Positions 1 to 6,023 of a DNA stretch of 7,907 nucleotides are shown here, piece by piece (the stretch's first letter is position 1; every line of letters begins with the position of its first letter). Origin of the DNA: Candidatus Harrisonbacteria bacterium RIFOXYD1_FULL_40_9 (lineage in GTDB: Bacteria; Patescibacteriota; Minisyncoccia; UBA6257; XYD1-FULL-40-9); assembly GCA_001818015.1 (NCBI GenBank), contig MHJO01000001.1, positions 6,288 through 14,194 on the forward strand. Reading direction: 5' to 3'. The notes below the pieces were generated by a model, which worked only from the letters and a program-made list of their open reading frames with translations, was not told the DNA's origin and did not search any database. The translations under genes were made by a program, and so were the position numbers.

Positions 1-151
1 CGATAGTTTGGAAGTGCTCGTCTTTTCGGATATATTAAATAAAAAGCCAGAGATATGGACAGAAAATAACATCGTTCTTGTGGGCGGTAAAATGTCGTGG
101 CGCAACAACGAACCAAAGATGATCTGCGAAGACGCAAAAGAACTTTCTTAA
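1..151 (+). CDS. dnaE: DNA polymerase III subunit alpha, C-terminal end only (partial)
   Basis: Frame 2 is open from the window edge to a TAA at 149-151 and gives 49 residues. They read as the C-terminal OB-fold tail of bacterial DnaE: 'LEVLVFSDILNK', then 'NNIVLVGGKMS', then 'EPKMICEDAKEL'. Family members have the same order: (I/M)EVxVFP near the start, a VVLVxGxVSxRxGEPKL(I/L)C stretch, and a short acidic helix. DnaE is the catalytic subunit of the replicative polymerase, and this tail domain is thought to bind single-stranded DNA. The polymerase and PHP domains lie outside the window, so activity cannot be judged. The stop is followed after 4 nt by the thrS start, so the two are probably co-transcribed. 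The call rests on a short but characteristic segment. Confidence 0.75.
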   Translation, partial: DSLEVLVFSDILNKKPEIWTENNIVLVGGKMSWRNNEPKMICEDAKELS

Positions 152-155
152 TATT

Positions 156-1907
156 ATGTCAAAAAAAGAAGATAACCTTGAATACATACGCCATTCCCTC
201 GCGCATCTTCTCGCTTTCGCAGTGCTTAAAAAATTTCCTGATACACAACTCGGAATCGGTCCAATTATAGAAAATGGTTTTTACTATGATTTTCTACTTA
301 CGGAAAAACTAGAGCCTACTCATCTCCGTGAATTCGAAAATGAAATGAGGAGTATAATTAAGAAGGGACTTATCATAGAGGGACATGAGATTACCCCAAA
401 AGAAGCGAAAAATCTCTTTAAAAATCAACCATTTAAACTTGAACTCATTAAGGAGTTAGAAGAAAACAAGGAAACACTTACAGTATACAATACCGGTGAT
501 GAATTCACTGATCTCTGTAAGGGAGGCCATGTTGAGAACACAAAAGATATCGACCCGGACGCATTTACCCTCACTACTATCGCCGGAGCATATTGGAAAG
601 GGAGTGAAAAAAATCCCCAACTACAGCGCATATATGGACTTGCCTTCAAAACAAAAAAAGACCTCGAGTACCATATCGCATTAGCCGAAGAAGCAAAGAA
701 ACGCGATCATCGCAAGCTCGGCAAAGAGCTTGAACTTTTTGTTTCAAGTGATGATATTGGACCAGGCCTTCCCCTTTTCTATCCAAAAGGAGCAATACTA
801 AGGCGCATTGTTGAGCAATTCGTCATCGAACTCCAAGAAAAACATAAATATGAGCCCATTTGGATTCCCCACATTACCAAAGGGGATTTGTATAGAACTT
901 CAGGCCATCTCGAAAAATATGACGCCCTCTTTCCTCCAATGAAATTAAAAGATGAGGCAGATTACTACATTAAACCAATGAACTGCCCTCACTTCATGAC
1001 ACTCTACAAAAGCACTCCTCATTCATATCGAGAGCTTCCTATTAGGTGGACTGCAATTACCACAAACTACCGCTATGAAAAGAGTGGGGAACTTTCAGGA
1101 CTCACCCGTGTGCGCGCTCTTACTCAAGATGATTGCCATGTATTTGCCACAAAAGATCAGATAAGAGATGAAATCAATCTCATGCTTACCATGATTAATG
1201 AGGTGTATCGAGCATTTGGGCTTAATGATTTTCGTGTGCGTATATCAATTCGAGATCAAAGGGATAAAGAGAAATATATTGGCGATGAAGAAGTATGGAA
1301 TGAATCAGAAAAAACACTCGAGAATCTTATTAAGGAGCGCGATTGGAACTATGAAATTGGCGAAGGAGAGGCGGCATTTTACGGCCCCAAGCTTGATTTT
1401 ATATTCAAAGACGTACTCGGTCGCGATTGGCAACTTTCCACTATTCAACTCGACATGAATCTCCCAAAACGTTTCGATTTGGAATACATAGATTCGAGCA
1501 GCAAAAAACAACACCCTATTGTCATTCATAGAGCGATACTTGGATCCACAGAGCGTTTTCTTGGAATTTTAATCGAACACTTCGGAGGAGCATTCCCCTT
1601 GTGGCTGGCTCCAATTCAAGTATCCGTTCTTCCTGTAAGCGATACATATCTTCCCTACGCAGAAAAAGCGAAGACTCTACTTATCGAAAAGAATATTCGT
1701 GTAAAGATTGATTCCTCGGAAACACTTGGAAAAAGAATCAGAAATTCAGAGCTCAAAAAAATTCCTTACATCCTCGTTGTTGGCGAAAAAGAAGAGAAAA
1801 ATGGCACAGTTAACAGCCGCCATTACAAGAGAGGCCAAGAAGGCGAAATTGCATTTGATACGCTCTCTGCTACACTAGAGCGCGAAATCAGTGCCAAAAC
1901 AATCTAA
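156..1907 (+). CDS. thrS: Threonyl-tRNA synthetase lacking the N-terminal TGS domain
   Basis: This cytoplasmic class II synthetase charges tRNA-Thr with threonine; it has 583 aa against about 640 in E. coli. The protein starts directly in the editing domain, which hydrolyses mischarged Ser-tRNA-Thr: H13xxxH17 and C121xxxH125 match the family's HxxxH and CxxxH zinc-like motifs. The catalytic core (about 200-480) keeps the three zinc ligands that sense threonine: C277 in 'MNCPH', H328 in 'DDCHVF' and H458 in 'VIHRAILGS'. Motif 2 spans about 305-330 (YRYEKSG...RVRALTQDD) and motif 3 about 458-471 (HRAILGSTERFLG). The anticodon-binding domain covers about 485-580. The roughly 60-residue TGS domain is absent; dnaE occupies the upstream DNA, so the start is not simply mis-set. 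No clear Shine-Dalgarno precedes the ATG. The last 17 nt overlap miaA, which suggests one transcript dnaE-thrS-miaA. Confidence 0.97.
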   Translation: MSKKEDNLEYIRHSLAHLLAFAVLKKFPDTQLGIGPIIENGFYYDFLLTEKLEPTHLREFENEMRSIIKKGLIIEGHEITPKEAKNLFKNQPFKLELIKELEENKETLTVYNTGDEFTDLCKGGHVENTKDIDPDAFTLTTIAGAYWKGSEKNPQLQRIYGLAFKTKKDLEYHIALAEEAKKRDHRKLGKELELFVSSDDIGPGLPLFYPKGAILRRIVEQFVIELQEKHKYEPIWIPHITKGDLYRTSGHLEKYDALFPPMKLKDEADYYIKPMNCPHFMTLYKSTPHSYRELPIRWTAITTNYRYEKSGELSGLTRVRALTQDDCHVFATKDQIRDEINLMLTMINEVYRAFGLNDFRVRISIRDQRDKEKYIGDEEVWNESEKTLENLIKERDWNYEIGEGEAAFYGPKLDFIFKDVLGRDWQLSTIQLDMNLPKRFDLEYIDSSSKKQHPIVIHRAILGSTERFLGILIEHFGGAFPLWLAPIQVSVLPVSDTYLPYAEKAKTLLIEKNIRVKIDSSETLGKRIRNSELKKIPYILVVGEKEEKNGTVNSRHYKRGQEGEIAFDTLSATLEREISAKTI

Positions 1908-2796
1908 GCCTAAAATCATTGTAATAACAGGGCCAACTGCAAGTGGAAAAACTTCTCTTTCCATAAAACTCGCAAAGCAGTTTGGTGGCTTTGTTATTAG
2001 CGCGGATTCTAGACAAATATACAAAGGACTCAATATCGGAACTGCAAAAATCGAAAAAGATGAAATGAATGAGATACCTCACTTCATGATCGATATCGTA
2101 AGCCCGAAAAAAAACTATTCGGTGGCCGAATACGCACATAAAGTCCATTCGATTATTAAGAATAAACACAAGACAGGAATCCCCTTCATCGTGGGAGGAA
2201 CTGGGTTCTATATCGACGCAGTCATATATAATTTTTCTCTCCCACCCGTGAAGAAAAATCCACAATTAAGGGAGAAGTTAGCAAAAAAATCAAGAGAAGA
2301 ATTATTACAGGAACTTAAAGCGAAGGATCCAAAACGCGCGAAAACCATTGATCCAAAGAACAAGATAAGGCTTATACGCGCACTCGAAATTATATACACT
2401 TTAAAAAAGCCAGTTCCGCTTCTTAAAAAATCATCGCCTTATGAGGTGCTTATGCTCGGTATTGCAATTACAAGAGAAAAACTACGACACAATCTCGAAA
2501 GCCGCCTCAAGGAAGACTTGAGGCACGGACTCATAGAAGAGGTAGAAAATCTTCAAAATTCTCTTTCATGGAAACGTCTTTACGAACTTGGCCTTGAATA
2601 TCGCTATATTGCTGAATACTTAAAGGGCACAATTTCCTATGAGGCGATGAAAGAGAAAATCAAACACGAACTATGGCATTACGCCAAACGTCAAATGACA
2701 TGGTTTAAACGCGATAAAAACATACACTGGATTAAGAATCAAGAAGAAGCAGAGCAATGTATTTCTGTTTTCCTAAATCCTAAAGACGCTTCTTAA
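1891..2796 (+). CDS. miaA: tRNA dimethylallyltransferase (IPP transferase)
   Basis: MiaA transfers a dimethylallyl group from DMAPP to N6 of adenosine 37 in tRNAs that read codons beginning with U, which stabilises codon-anticodon pairing. The 301-aa length is normal. Visible motifs are the P-loop GPTASGKT (14-21), 'ISADSRQIYKGLNIGTAK' (36-53) containing the catalytic Asp39, the 'VGGTGFYI' motif (101-108), 'RLIRALEI' in the middle, and the C-terminal 'YAKRQMTWFKR' with the conserved RQxTWF signature. The start is a GTG inside the end of thrS. It is forced: an in-frame TAG lies at 1876-1878, and the next Met (residue 59) would remove the P-loop. The 17-nt overlap with thrS suggests translational coupling. 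The 3' end overlaps the end of convergent gatB by 17 bp. No terminator is visible after the gene. The C-terminal signature and P-loop make the call firm. Confidence 0.97.
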   Translation: MPKQSKPKIIVITGPTASGKTSLSIKLAKQFGGFVISADSRQIYKGLNIGTAKIEKDEMNEIPHFMIDIVSPKKNYSVAEYAHKVHSIIKNKHKTGIPFIVGGTGFYIDAVIYNFSLPPVKKNPQLREKLAKKSREELLQELKAKDPKRAKTIDPKNKIRLIRALEIIYTLKKPVPLLKKSSPYEVLMLGIAITREKLRHNLESRLKEDLRHGLIEEVENLQNSLSWKRLYELGLEYRYIAEYLKGTISYEAMKEKIKHELWHYAKRQMTWFKRDKNIHWIKNQEEAEQCISVFLNPKDAS

Positions 2797-4192
2797 TGAT
2801 TTCTAAAAGCGCCTGAGGGTTCCCCTTTCCTTTAAGCTCCGCCATAGCTCTACCCACAAGAAACTGAAGCACATTTCCCTTTCCCTTTTTATAATCAAGC
2901 ACTGCGGAGGGGTTTGCCGCGATTACCCTCTCTACTACAGAAATCAACTCATCTTCATTTGATACCTGCAAAAGTCCTTCATTTACAAGAATTGCCTCTG
3001 GATCAAGGCCGGTCTCAAACATTTTTTTTAAAATATCTTTTGCCCCTCTGCTCGATACTCTTCCTTCTGCCACAAATACCATAAGATGCGCAAAATCCTC
3101 TGGTTCGAATTTAAGGTCATTGAATTCAAAGTCTTCTTTGAGCATAATCCCGCGAAGATCTGATGTGAGATAATTAAAGACAAGCTCAATATTCGCTTTA
3201 TCCATTGCCGCATATTCAGAAACAACTTTCTCAAAATAATCTGCAAGAAAACGATTACTGATTAAAACCTCAGTTTTCTCCGAAGAAAGCATATATTCCC
3301 TCGTGAGTCTCTTCCTTTTTTCTTCTGGAAGTTCGGGAACTGATTGCTTCAATGCCTCAAGCTCTTCTTTATTAAGGCGAAGCGGCGGCAAATCAGGCTC
3401 GGGGAAATAACGATAATCATGCGCTGATTCTTTTGTGCGCTGAACCATCGTTTCTCCCTTTTTTTCATTCCACCCTCGAGTCTCTTGAGTCACTTGTTCA
3501 CGACGGGAAAGAACTTCCTCTTGTCGCTTTACTTCATAATTAATAGAATCAAAAACGGCCTTAAACGAATTTAAGTTTTTAACCTCCACCTTTGTGCCCA
3601 ATTTCTTTGAGCCCTCCTCGGCAATTGATATATTTGCCTCAACCCTCATTTGTCCTTTCTCCATATCTGCTTCGGAAATTCCTAAATACCTCAAAATAAG
3701 CTGAAGTTCTTCTCCAAATTTCCGCGCATCTTCCGCGCTATGAAGTTCTGGCTCTGTCACAAGCTCCATAAGGGGCCGTCCTGCTCTATTGAAATCAATG
3801 AACGCCGCTTCTTTTTCGTGCATAATCTTTCCAGTATCTTCTTCGAGATGCACACGCGTGATATGAACTCCTCGAACTACACCTAAAGAAACAAGTGGAT
3901 ATTCATACTGCGAAATCTGGTATCCTTTCGGTAGATCAGGATAAAAATAACTTTTTCGATCGAAATGTGAGTTTTCGTTGATTATTCCTTTAATCGCATA
4001 TCCAAATTGTATAACCGCATTCACTGCCTCCTTGTTAATGGTAGGCAATGTTCCCGGATGCCCCGTGCATACTGGGCATACTGCCGTATTTGGACGAGTT
4101 TCGTGAGGGTTATTAAAACATCCGCAAAACATTTTTGTTTTTGTTTTAAGTTCAACATGAACCTCTATGCCAATAGTAGGAATATATCTCAT
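2780..4192 (-). CDS. gatB: Aspartyl/glutamyl-tRNA amidotransferase subunit B
   Basis: GatB is the tRNA-binding and kinase subunit of the GatCAB complex, which turns Glu-tRNA-Gln and Asp-tRNA-Asn into Gln-tRNA-Gln and Asn-tRNA-Asn. The 470-aa length is typical. The N-terminus shows 'IGIEVHVEL' (7-15), zinc-type cysteines C23, C25, C39 and C42 (FCGC...CPVC), 'DLPKGYQISQYE' (86-97), and the catalytic-site stretch 'HLEEDTGK' (115-122) followed by 'DFNRAGRPLMELVTEP' (133-148). The final 140 or so residues match the helical YqeY-like tail that contacts tRNA. gatA and gatC are not in the window and must lie elsewhere if the pathway works. The ATG overlaps the upstream stop in a TAATG arrangement and has no Shine-Dalgarno, so it is probably translated by coupling with the upstream gene. 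The TAG stop lies inside the miaA coding region on the opposite strand. Confidence 0.97.
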   Translation of the reverse strand: MRYIPTIGIEVHVELKTKTKMFCGCFNNPHETRPNTAVCPVCTGHPGTLPTINKEAVNAVIQFGYAIKGIINENSHFDRKSYFYPDLPKGYQISQYEYPLVSLGVVRGVHITRVHLEEDTGKIMHEKEAAFIDFNRAGRPLMELVTEPELHSAEDARKFGEELQLILRYLGISEADMEKGQMRVEANISIAEEGSKKLGTKVEVKNLNSFKAVFDSINYEVKRQEEVLSRREQVTQETRGWNEKKGETMVQRTKESAHDYRYFPEPDLPPLRLNKEELEALKQSVPELPEEKRKRLTREYMLSSEKTEVLISNRFLADYFEKVVSEYAAMDKANIELVFNYLTSDLRGIMLKEDFEFNDLKFEPEDFAHLMVFVAEGRVSSRGAKDILKKMFETGLDPEAILVNEGLLQVSNEDELISVVERVIAANPSAVLDYKKGKGNVLQFLVGRAMAELKGKGNPQALLEIIKKRL

Positions 4193-4650
4193 TAGAGTAA
4201 TCGTTTTAAAAGCTCAGCGGGTGTTCTAATAACTTCGTGAATCAAATGCTGTGCTGCGGGCTCTTCGTATAAATCATAAGGATACGTTCCCATGAGCATT
4301 TGCGGGTGATGGGAATAACAAATCTTCCCCGTAATTGCGGCAGCAAAGAGCTCCCCTGTAGTATTTGCCCCCAAGTATCCATCTTTATTAAATACATAAC
4401 ACACATCAGCAACTTTCACTTTGCGAAATAAATGATCATAAATTTTTCCCGCAACTGTCGCTGTGTAATGGGGGTCTTTGAGCCGCTCCTTTTCGGAAGC
4501 ATTTTCAAATTCATGAGATCGTTCCTCAAACTCAGGCTGAAAAACCACAAGATGAAGCTTCTGTTTTTTTGCTTCTGCTTTTAAGCGCGTAATGAACGCC
4601 ATTAAATCTTTCCTAAAACGTTGACTCGAGCAAAAAACGACTGATTTCAT
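4192..4650 (-). CDS. Small protein resembling the nucleoside 2-deoxyribosyltransferase fold
   Basis: This 152-aa soluble protein has no signal peptide or membrane segment. It opens with a beta strand and a Ser-rich turn (VVFCSSQRF, 4-12) and then an amphipathic helix. The C-terminal half carries 'ADVCYVFNKDGYLGANTTGE' (81-100) and 'AAAITGKICY' (103-112). This order, a D-x-x-x-V-x-N strand, GYxGxxT, a Glu, an Ala-rich helix, then GK and a strand, resembles nucleoside 2-deoxyribosyltransferase-like proteins, where the Glu is the nucleophile; here that would be E100. A role in cleaving or exchanging deoxynucleoside bases is inferred only. The start is set at ATG 4650: an upstream in-frame Met at 4746 would place the start inside the tmk-like gene and read through a hairpin. 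A weak GAGAG lies 4 nt before the ATG. The stop overlaps the gatB ATG. The fold is moderately likely; the substrate is unknown. Confidence 0.6.
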   Translation of the reverse strand: MKSVVFCSSQRFRKDLMAFITRLKAEAKKQKLHLVVFQPEFEERSHEFENASEKERLKDPHYTATVAGKIYDHLFRKVKVADVCYVFNKDGYLGANTTGELFAAAITGKICYSHHPQMLMGTYPYDLYEEPAAQHLIHEVIRTPAELLKRLL

Positions 4651-4659
4651 AGCACTCTC

Positions 4660-4668
4660 ATGATAACA
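4660..4668 (-). promoter_or_regulatory. Possible extended -10 promoter element
   Basis: On the minus strand the sequence TGTTATCAT reads as an extended -10 (TG-n-TATCAT, five of six bases matching TATAAT). It lies between the hairpin after the tmk-like gene and the ATG at 4650. No acceptable -35 is seen 16-18 nt upstream, as expected for extended -10 promoters. A start 7 nt downstream would leave a leader of only about 3 nt and would exclude the GAGAG ribosome-binding candidate at 4655-4659, so the two readings conflict. It could serve the deoxyribosyltransferase-like gene and gatB. Confidence 0.3.
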
Positions 4669-4677
4669 AGGTTCTGT

Positions 4678-4709
4678 AAAAAATGAAGCACCCCGAGATA
4701 CACTCGGGG
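4678..4709 (-). terminator. Hairpin after the tmk-like gene, possible (bidirectional) intrinsic terminator
   Basis: A perfect 7-bp GC-rich stem, CCCCGAG/CTCGGGG (4691-4697 with 4703-4709), closes a 5-nt loop, 8 nt after the tmk-like stop codon. In the minus direction a run of six T (4678-4683) follows only after a 7-nt spacer, so termination may be partial. In the plus direction five T (4712-4716) follow almost directly, so it looks better as a plus-strand terminator even though no plus-strand gene ends here. Confidence 0.6.
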
Positions 4710-4717
4710 AGTTTTTC

Positions 4718-5482
4718 TTATATCTTATCAAGAAATCTGCTCTCAATATCTTCTTTGATGTGCCACGTCATTTCTTCTTGTGTTTTCCTATCTCCATTTA
4801 ATTGAGTAATATTGGAGGAAAATTCATAACATCCCGGAGCAGCAAAAAGATTTCCATAAGCTTTGGCAGTTCTTCGTAAAAAATCGATATGCTCTTCATA
4901 TTTACCACACTCGCATCCTTTGTTATTTTTTAATCGCTTTAAAGATTCCTCTGCTCTAATATCAAGAAAGAAAGCAAGGTCAGGCTTCACACGTAAAAGC
5001 GCAACAGATTCATGATGGAGTTTTATAATATCCTCATATGACAAATATGCAGCCATACCAAACGCAAATGTACTCAAAGTGAAACGATCCTGAATAACCC
5101 ATGTTCCATTTCGAAGCGCAGGTCTTATTACATTCATTACATCATCACATCGATCAGCTAAGAAGAGCGTTTGAATCTGTAGCTCAGAAAGAGCCTGTCC
5201 CTTCCTCAAGCACTCAATAATCTCATTAATCAATTCCACAAATCGAGTAAGTCTTGTGTATGGAGAAGGATATTCCGTTGCCTCGTAAAGAAGCACAGGC
5301 GAAGGATTTCTTTTCATTACCACTTCTCGCGCTACTCTTCCTAATATACGCTTTGTAGGTTCTTGGTTTCGCAAGACTTTCACGCCACATTCTTCTTCAA
5401 GCCACGAAGCGATCGCGTGTGCTTGTGTTGATTTACCAGAATGAGTGAGTCCTTCAAACACGATAAATTTGCCACGTCCCAT
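4718..5482 (-). CDS. tmk: Thymidylate kinase-like P-loop kinase, divergent
   Basis: Thymidylate kinase phosphorylates dTMP to dTDP, an essential step toward dTTP. This 254-aa protein is longer than the usual 200-215. Family marks seen are 'FIVFEGLTHSGKSTQ' (6-20, P-loop), 'QEP' (40-42) where the family usually has REP, 'LFLADR' (106-111), 'VIQDRFTLSTFAFG' (129-142) for the DR(Y/F/H) motif, and 'PDLAFFLDI' (167-175). A roughly 45-residue segment (about 58-103) between QEP and LFLADR is longer than normal. The P-loop has Thr13-His14 where bacterial enzymes have Asp/Glu-Gly and eukaryotic ones Asp-Arg. The lid region has 'CECGK' (190-194). The ATG at 5482 is chosen for its GAGGG ribosome binding site and because a promoter and terminator lie upstream; an in-frame start at 5548 would fall inside that terminator. 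The family is fairly sure; dTMP specificity is not. Confidence 0.72.
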   Translation of the reverse strand: MGRGKFIVFEGLTHSGKSTQAHAIASWLEEECGVKVLRNQEPTKRILGRVAREVVMKRNPSPVLLYEATEYPSPYTRLTRFVELINEIIECLRKGQALSELQIQTLFLADRCDDVMNVIRPALRNGTWVIQDRFTLSTFAFGMAAYLSYEDIIKLHHESVALLRVKPDLAFFLDIRAEESLKRLKNNKGCECGKYEEHIDFLRRTAKAYGNLFAAPGCYEFSSNITQLNGDRKTQEEMTWHIKEDIESRFLDKI

Positions 5483-5489
5483 GCATGAA

Positions 5490-5494
5490 CCCTC
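5490..5494 (-). promoter_or_regulatory. Shine-Dalgarno sequence of the tmk-like gene
   Basis: GAGGG on the minus strand ends 7 nt before the ATG at 5482. It is the clearest ribosome binding site in the window and fixes the start of the tmk-like gene. Most other starts here have none. It would sit at the very 5' end of the transcript predicted from the promoter just upstream. Confidence 0.6.
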
Positions 5495-5501
5495 GCAACC
5501 T

Positions 5502-5530
5502 ATTAAAAGTTCTAGACTTATTATGGTCAA
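5502..5530 (-). promoter_or_regulatory. Sigma-70-type promoter of the tmk-like gene
   Basis: On the minus strand TTGACC (5525-5530) and TTTAAT (5502-5507) are separated by exactly 17 nt; each hexamer matches the consensus at five of six positions. A start about 7 nt downstream (near 5495) gives a leader of about 13 nt containing the GAGGG site. The first two T of the -35 box belong to the T run of the terminator that ends the rplK transcript. Confidence 0.7.
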
Positions 5531-5559
5531 AAAAAGAATCCCGATCAAATCGGGGTTCT
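5529..5559 (-). terminator. Intrinsic terminator of the secE-nusG-rplK transcript (bidirectional)
   Basis: The core stem CCCGAT/ATCGGG (5540-5545 with 5549-5554) has a 3-nt loop. It is extended past one mismatch by AGAA/TTCT and, in the minus direction, is followed by six T (5529-5534). It lies 10 nt after the rplK stop. In the plus direction the mismatch becomes a G-U pair and a run of eight T (5559-5566) follows, so it should also stop transcription from the other side. Confidence 0.85.
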
Positions 5560-5569
5560 TTTTTTTCGA

Positions 5570-5995
5570 CTAATCAATCACCTCCACTCCCATTGATCGT
5601 GCCGTTCCTGCAATAATCTTTTCTGCGGCGTCCAGATCATGAGCATTCAAGTCCTGCATTTTTCGCTCCGCAATTTTTCTTAAATCTTCTCTTGTAATCT
5701 TGCCTACCTTCTCTTTAAACGGACTCCCTGATCCTTTTCCAATTGATGCGGCTTTTTTAATAAGCGCTGACGCAGGAGGAGTTTTTAATATAAAGGTAAA
5801 GGTTCTATCTTCATAAATCGTAATCTCAGCAGGAACAACATCACCTATCATTGTTTTCGTGACATCATTAAACTGCTTGCAAAATTCCTGAATATTAATA
5901 CCATGCGGCCCAAGGCTCGTTCCCACAGGAGGCGCTGGATTTGCCTTTCCCGCCTCAATCTGAAGCTTTAATGTTGTTTTAATTGGCTTAGCCAT
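5570..5995 (-). CDS. rplK: 50S ribosomal protein L11 (uL11)
   Basis: L11 binds 23S rRNA in the GTPase-associated centre and helps factor binding and the stringent response. The 141-aa product is exactly family length. The N-terminal domain shows '[16 protein letters not shown]' (10-25) and '[16 protein letters not shown]' (28-43). The C-terminal rRNA-binding domain ends with '[20 protein letters not shown]' (115-134) and 'MGVEV'. The ATG at 5995 is chosen because homologues start with a short MA(K/x)-type sequence; in-frame extension to 6076 would run into nusG and adds an unconserved basic stretch. There is no Shine-Dalgarno in the 28-nt gap after nusG. In most bacteria rplA follows; here a terminator follows instead. 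Positions 26-30 read T-S-L-G-P where many bacteria have P-A-L-G-Q. Confidence 0.97.
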   Translation of the reverse strand: MAKPIKTTLKLQIEAGKANPAPPVGTSLGPHGINIQEFCKQFNDVTKTMIGDVVPAEITIYEDRTFTFILKTPPASALIKKAASIGKGSGSPFKEKVGKITREDLRKIAERKMQDLNAHDLDAAEKIIAGTARSMGVEVID

Positions 5996-6023
5996 ATGAA
6001 TTAAATAATGTGTGAATAGTACC

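Noticed and set aside
4651..4746. In-frame 32-residue extension of the deoxyribosyltransferase-like gene.
   Set aside because: It is encoded by the end of the tmk-like gene and the hairpin after it; the protein fold starts at the Met at 4650.
5483..5548. In-frame N-terminal extension of the tmk-like gene that reads like a lipoprotein signal (hydrophobic stretch ending LLIGC).
   Set aside because: It covers the promoter and part of the upstream terminator, and a GAGGG site plus a conserved P-loop start at 5482 fit a cytoplasmic kinase. The resemblance is chance.
5574..5582. A perfect-looking GGAGGTGAT Shine-Dalgarno on the minus strand at the end of rplK.
   Set aside because: It encodes the last residues of L11 (EVID) and no start codon follows at a usable distance; the terminator comes next.
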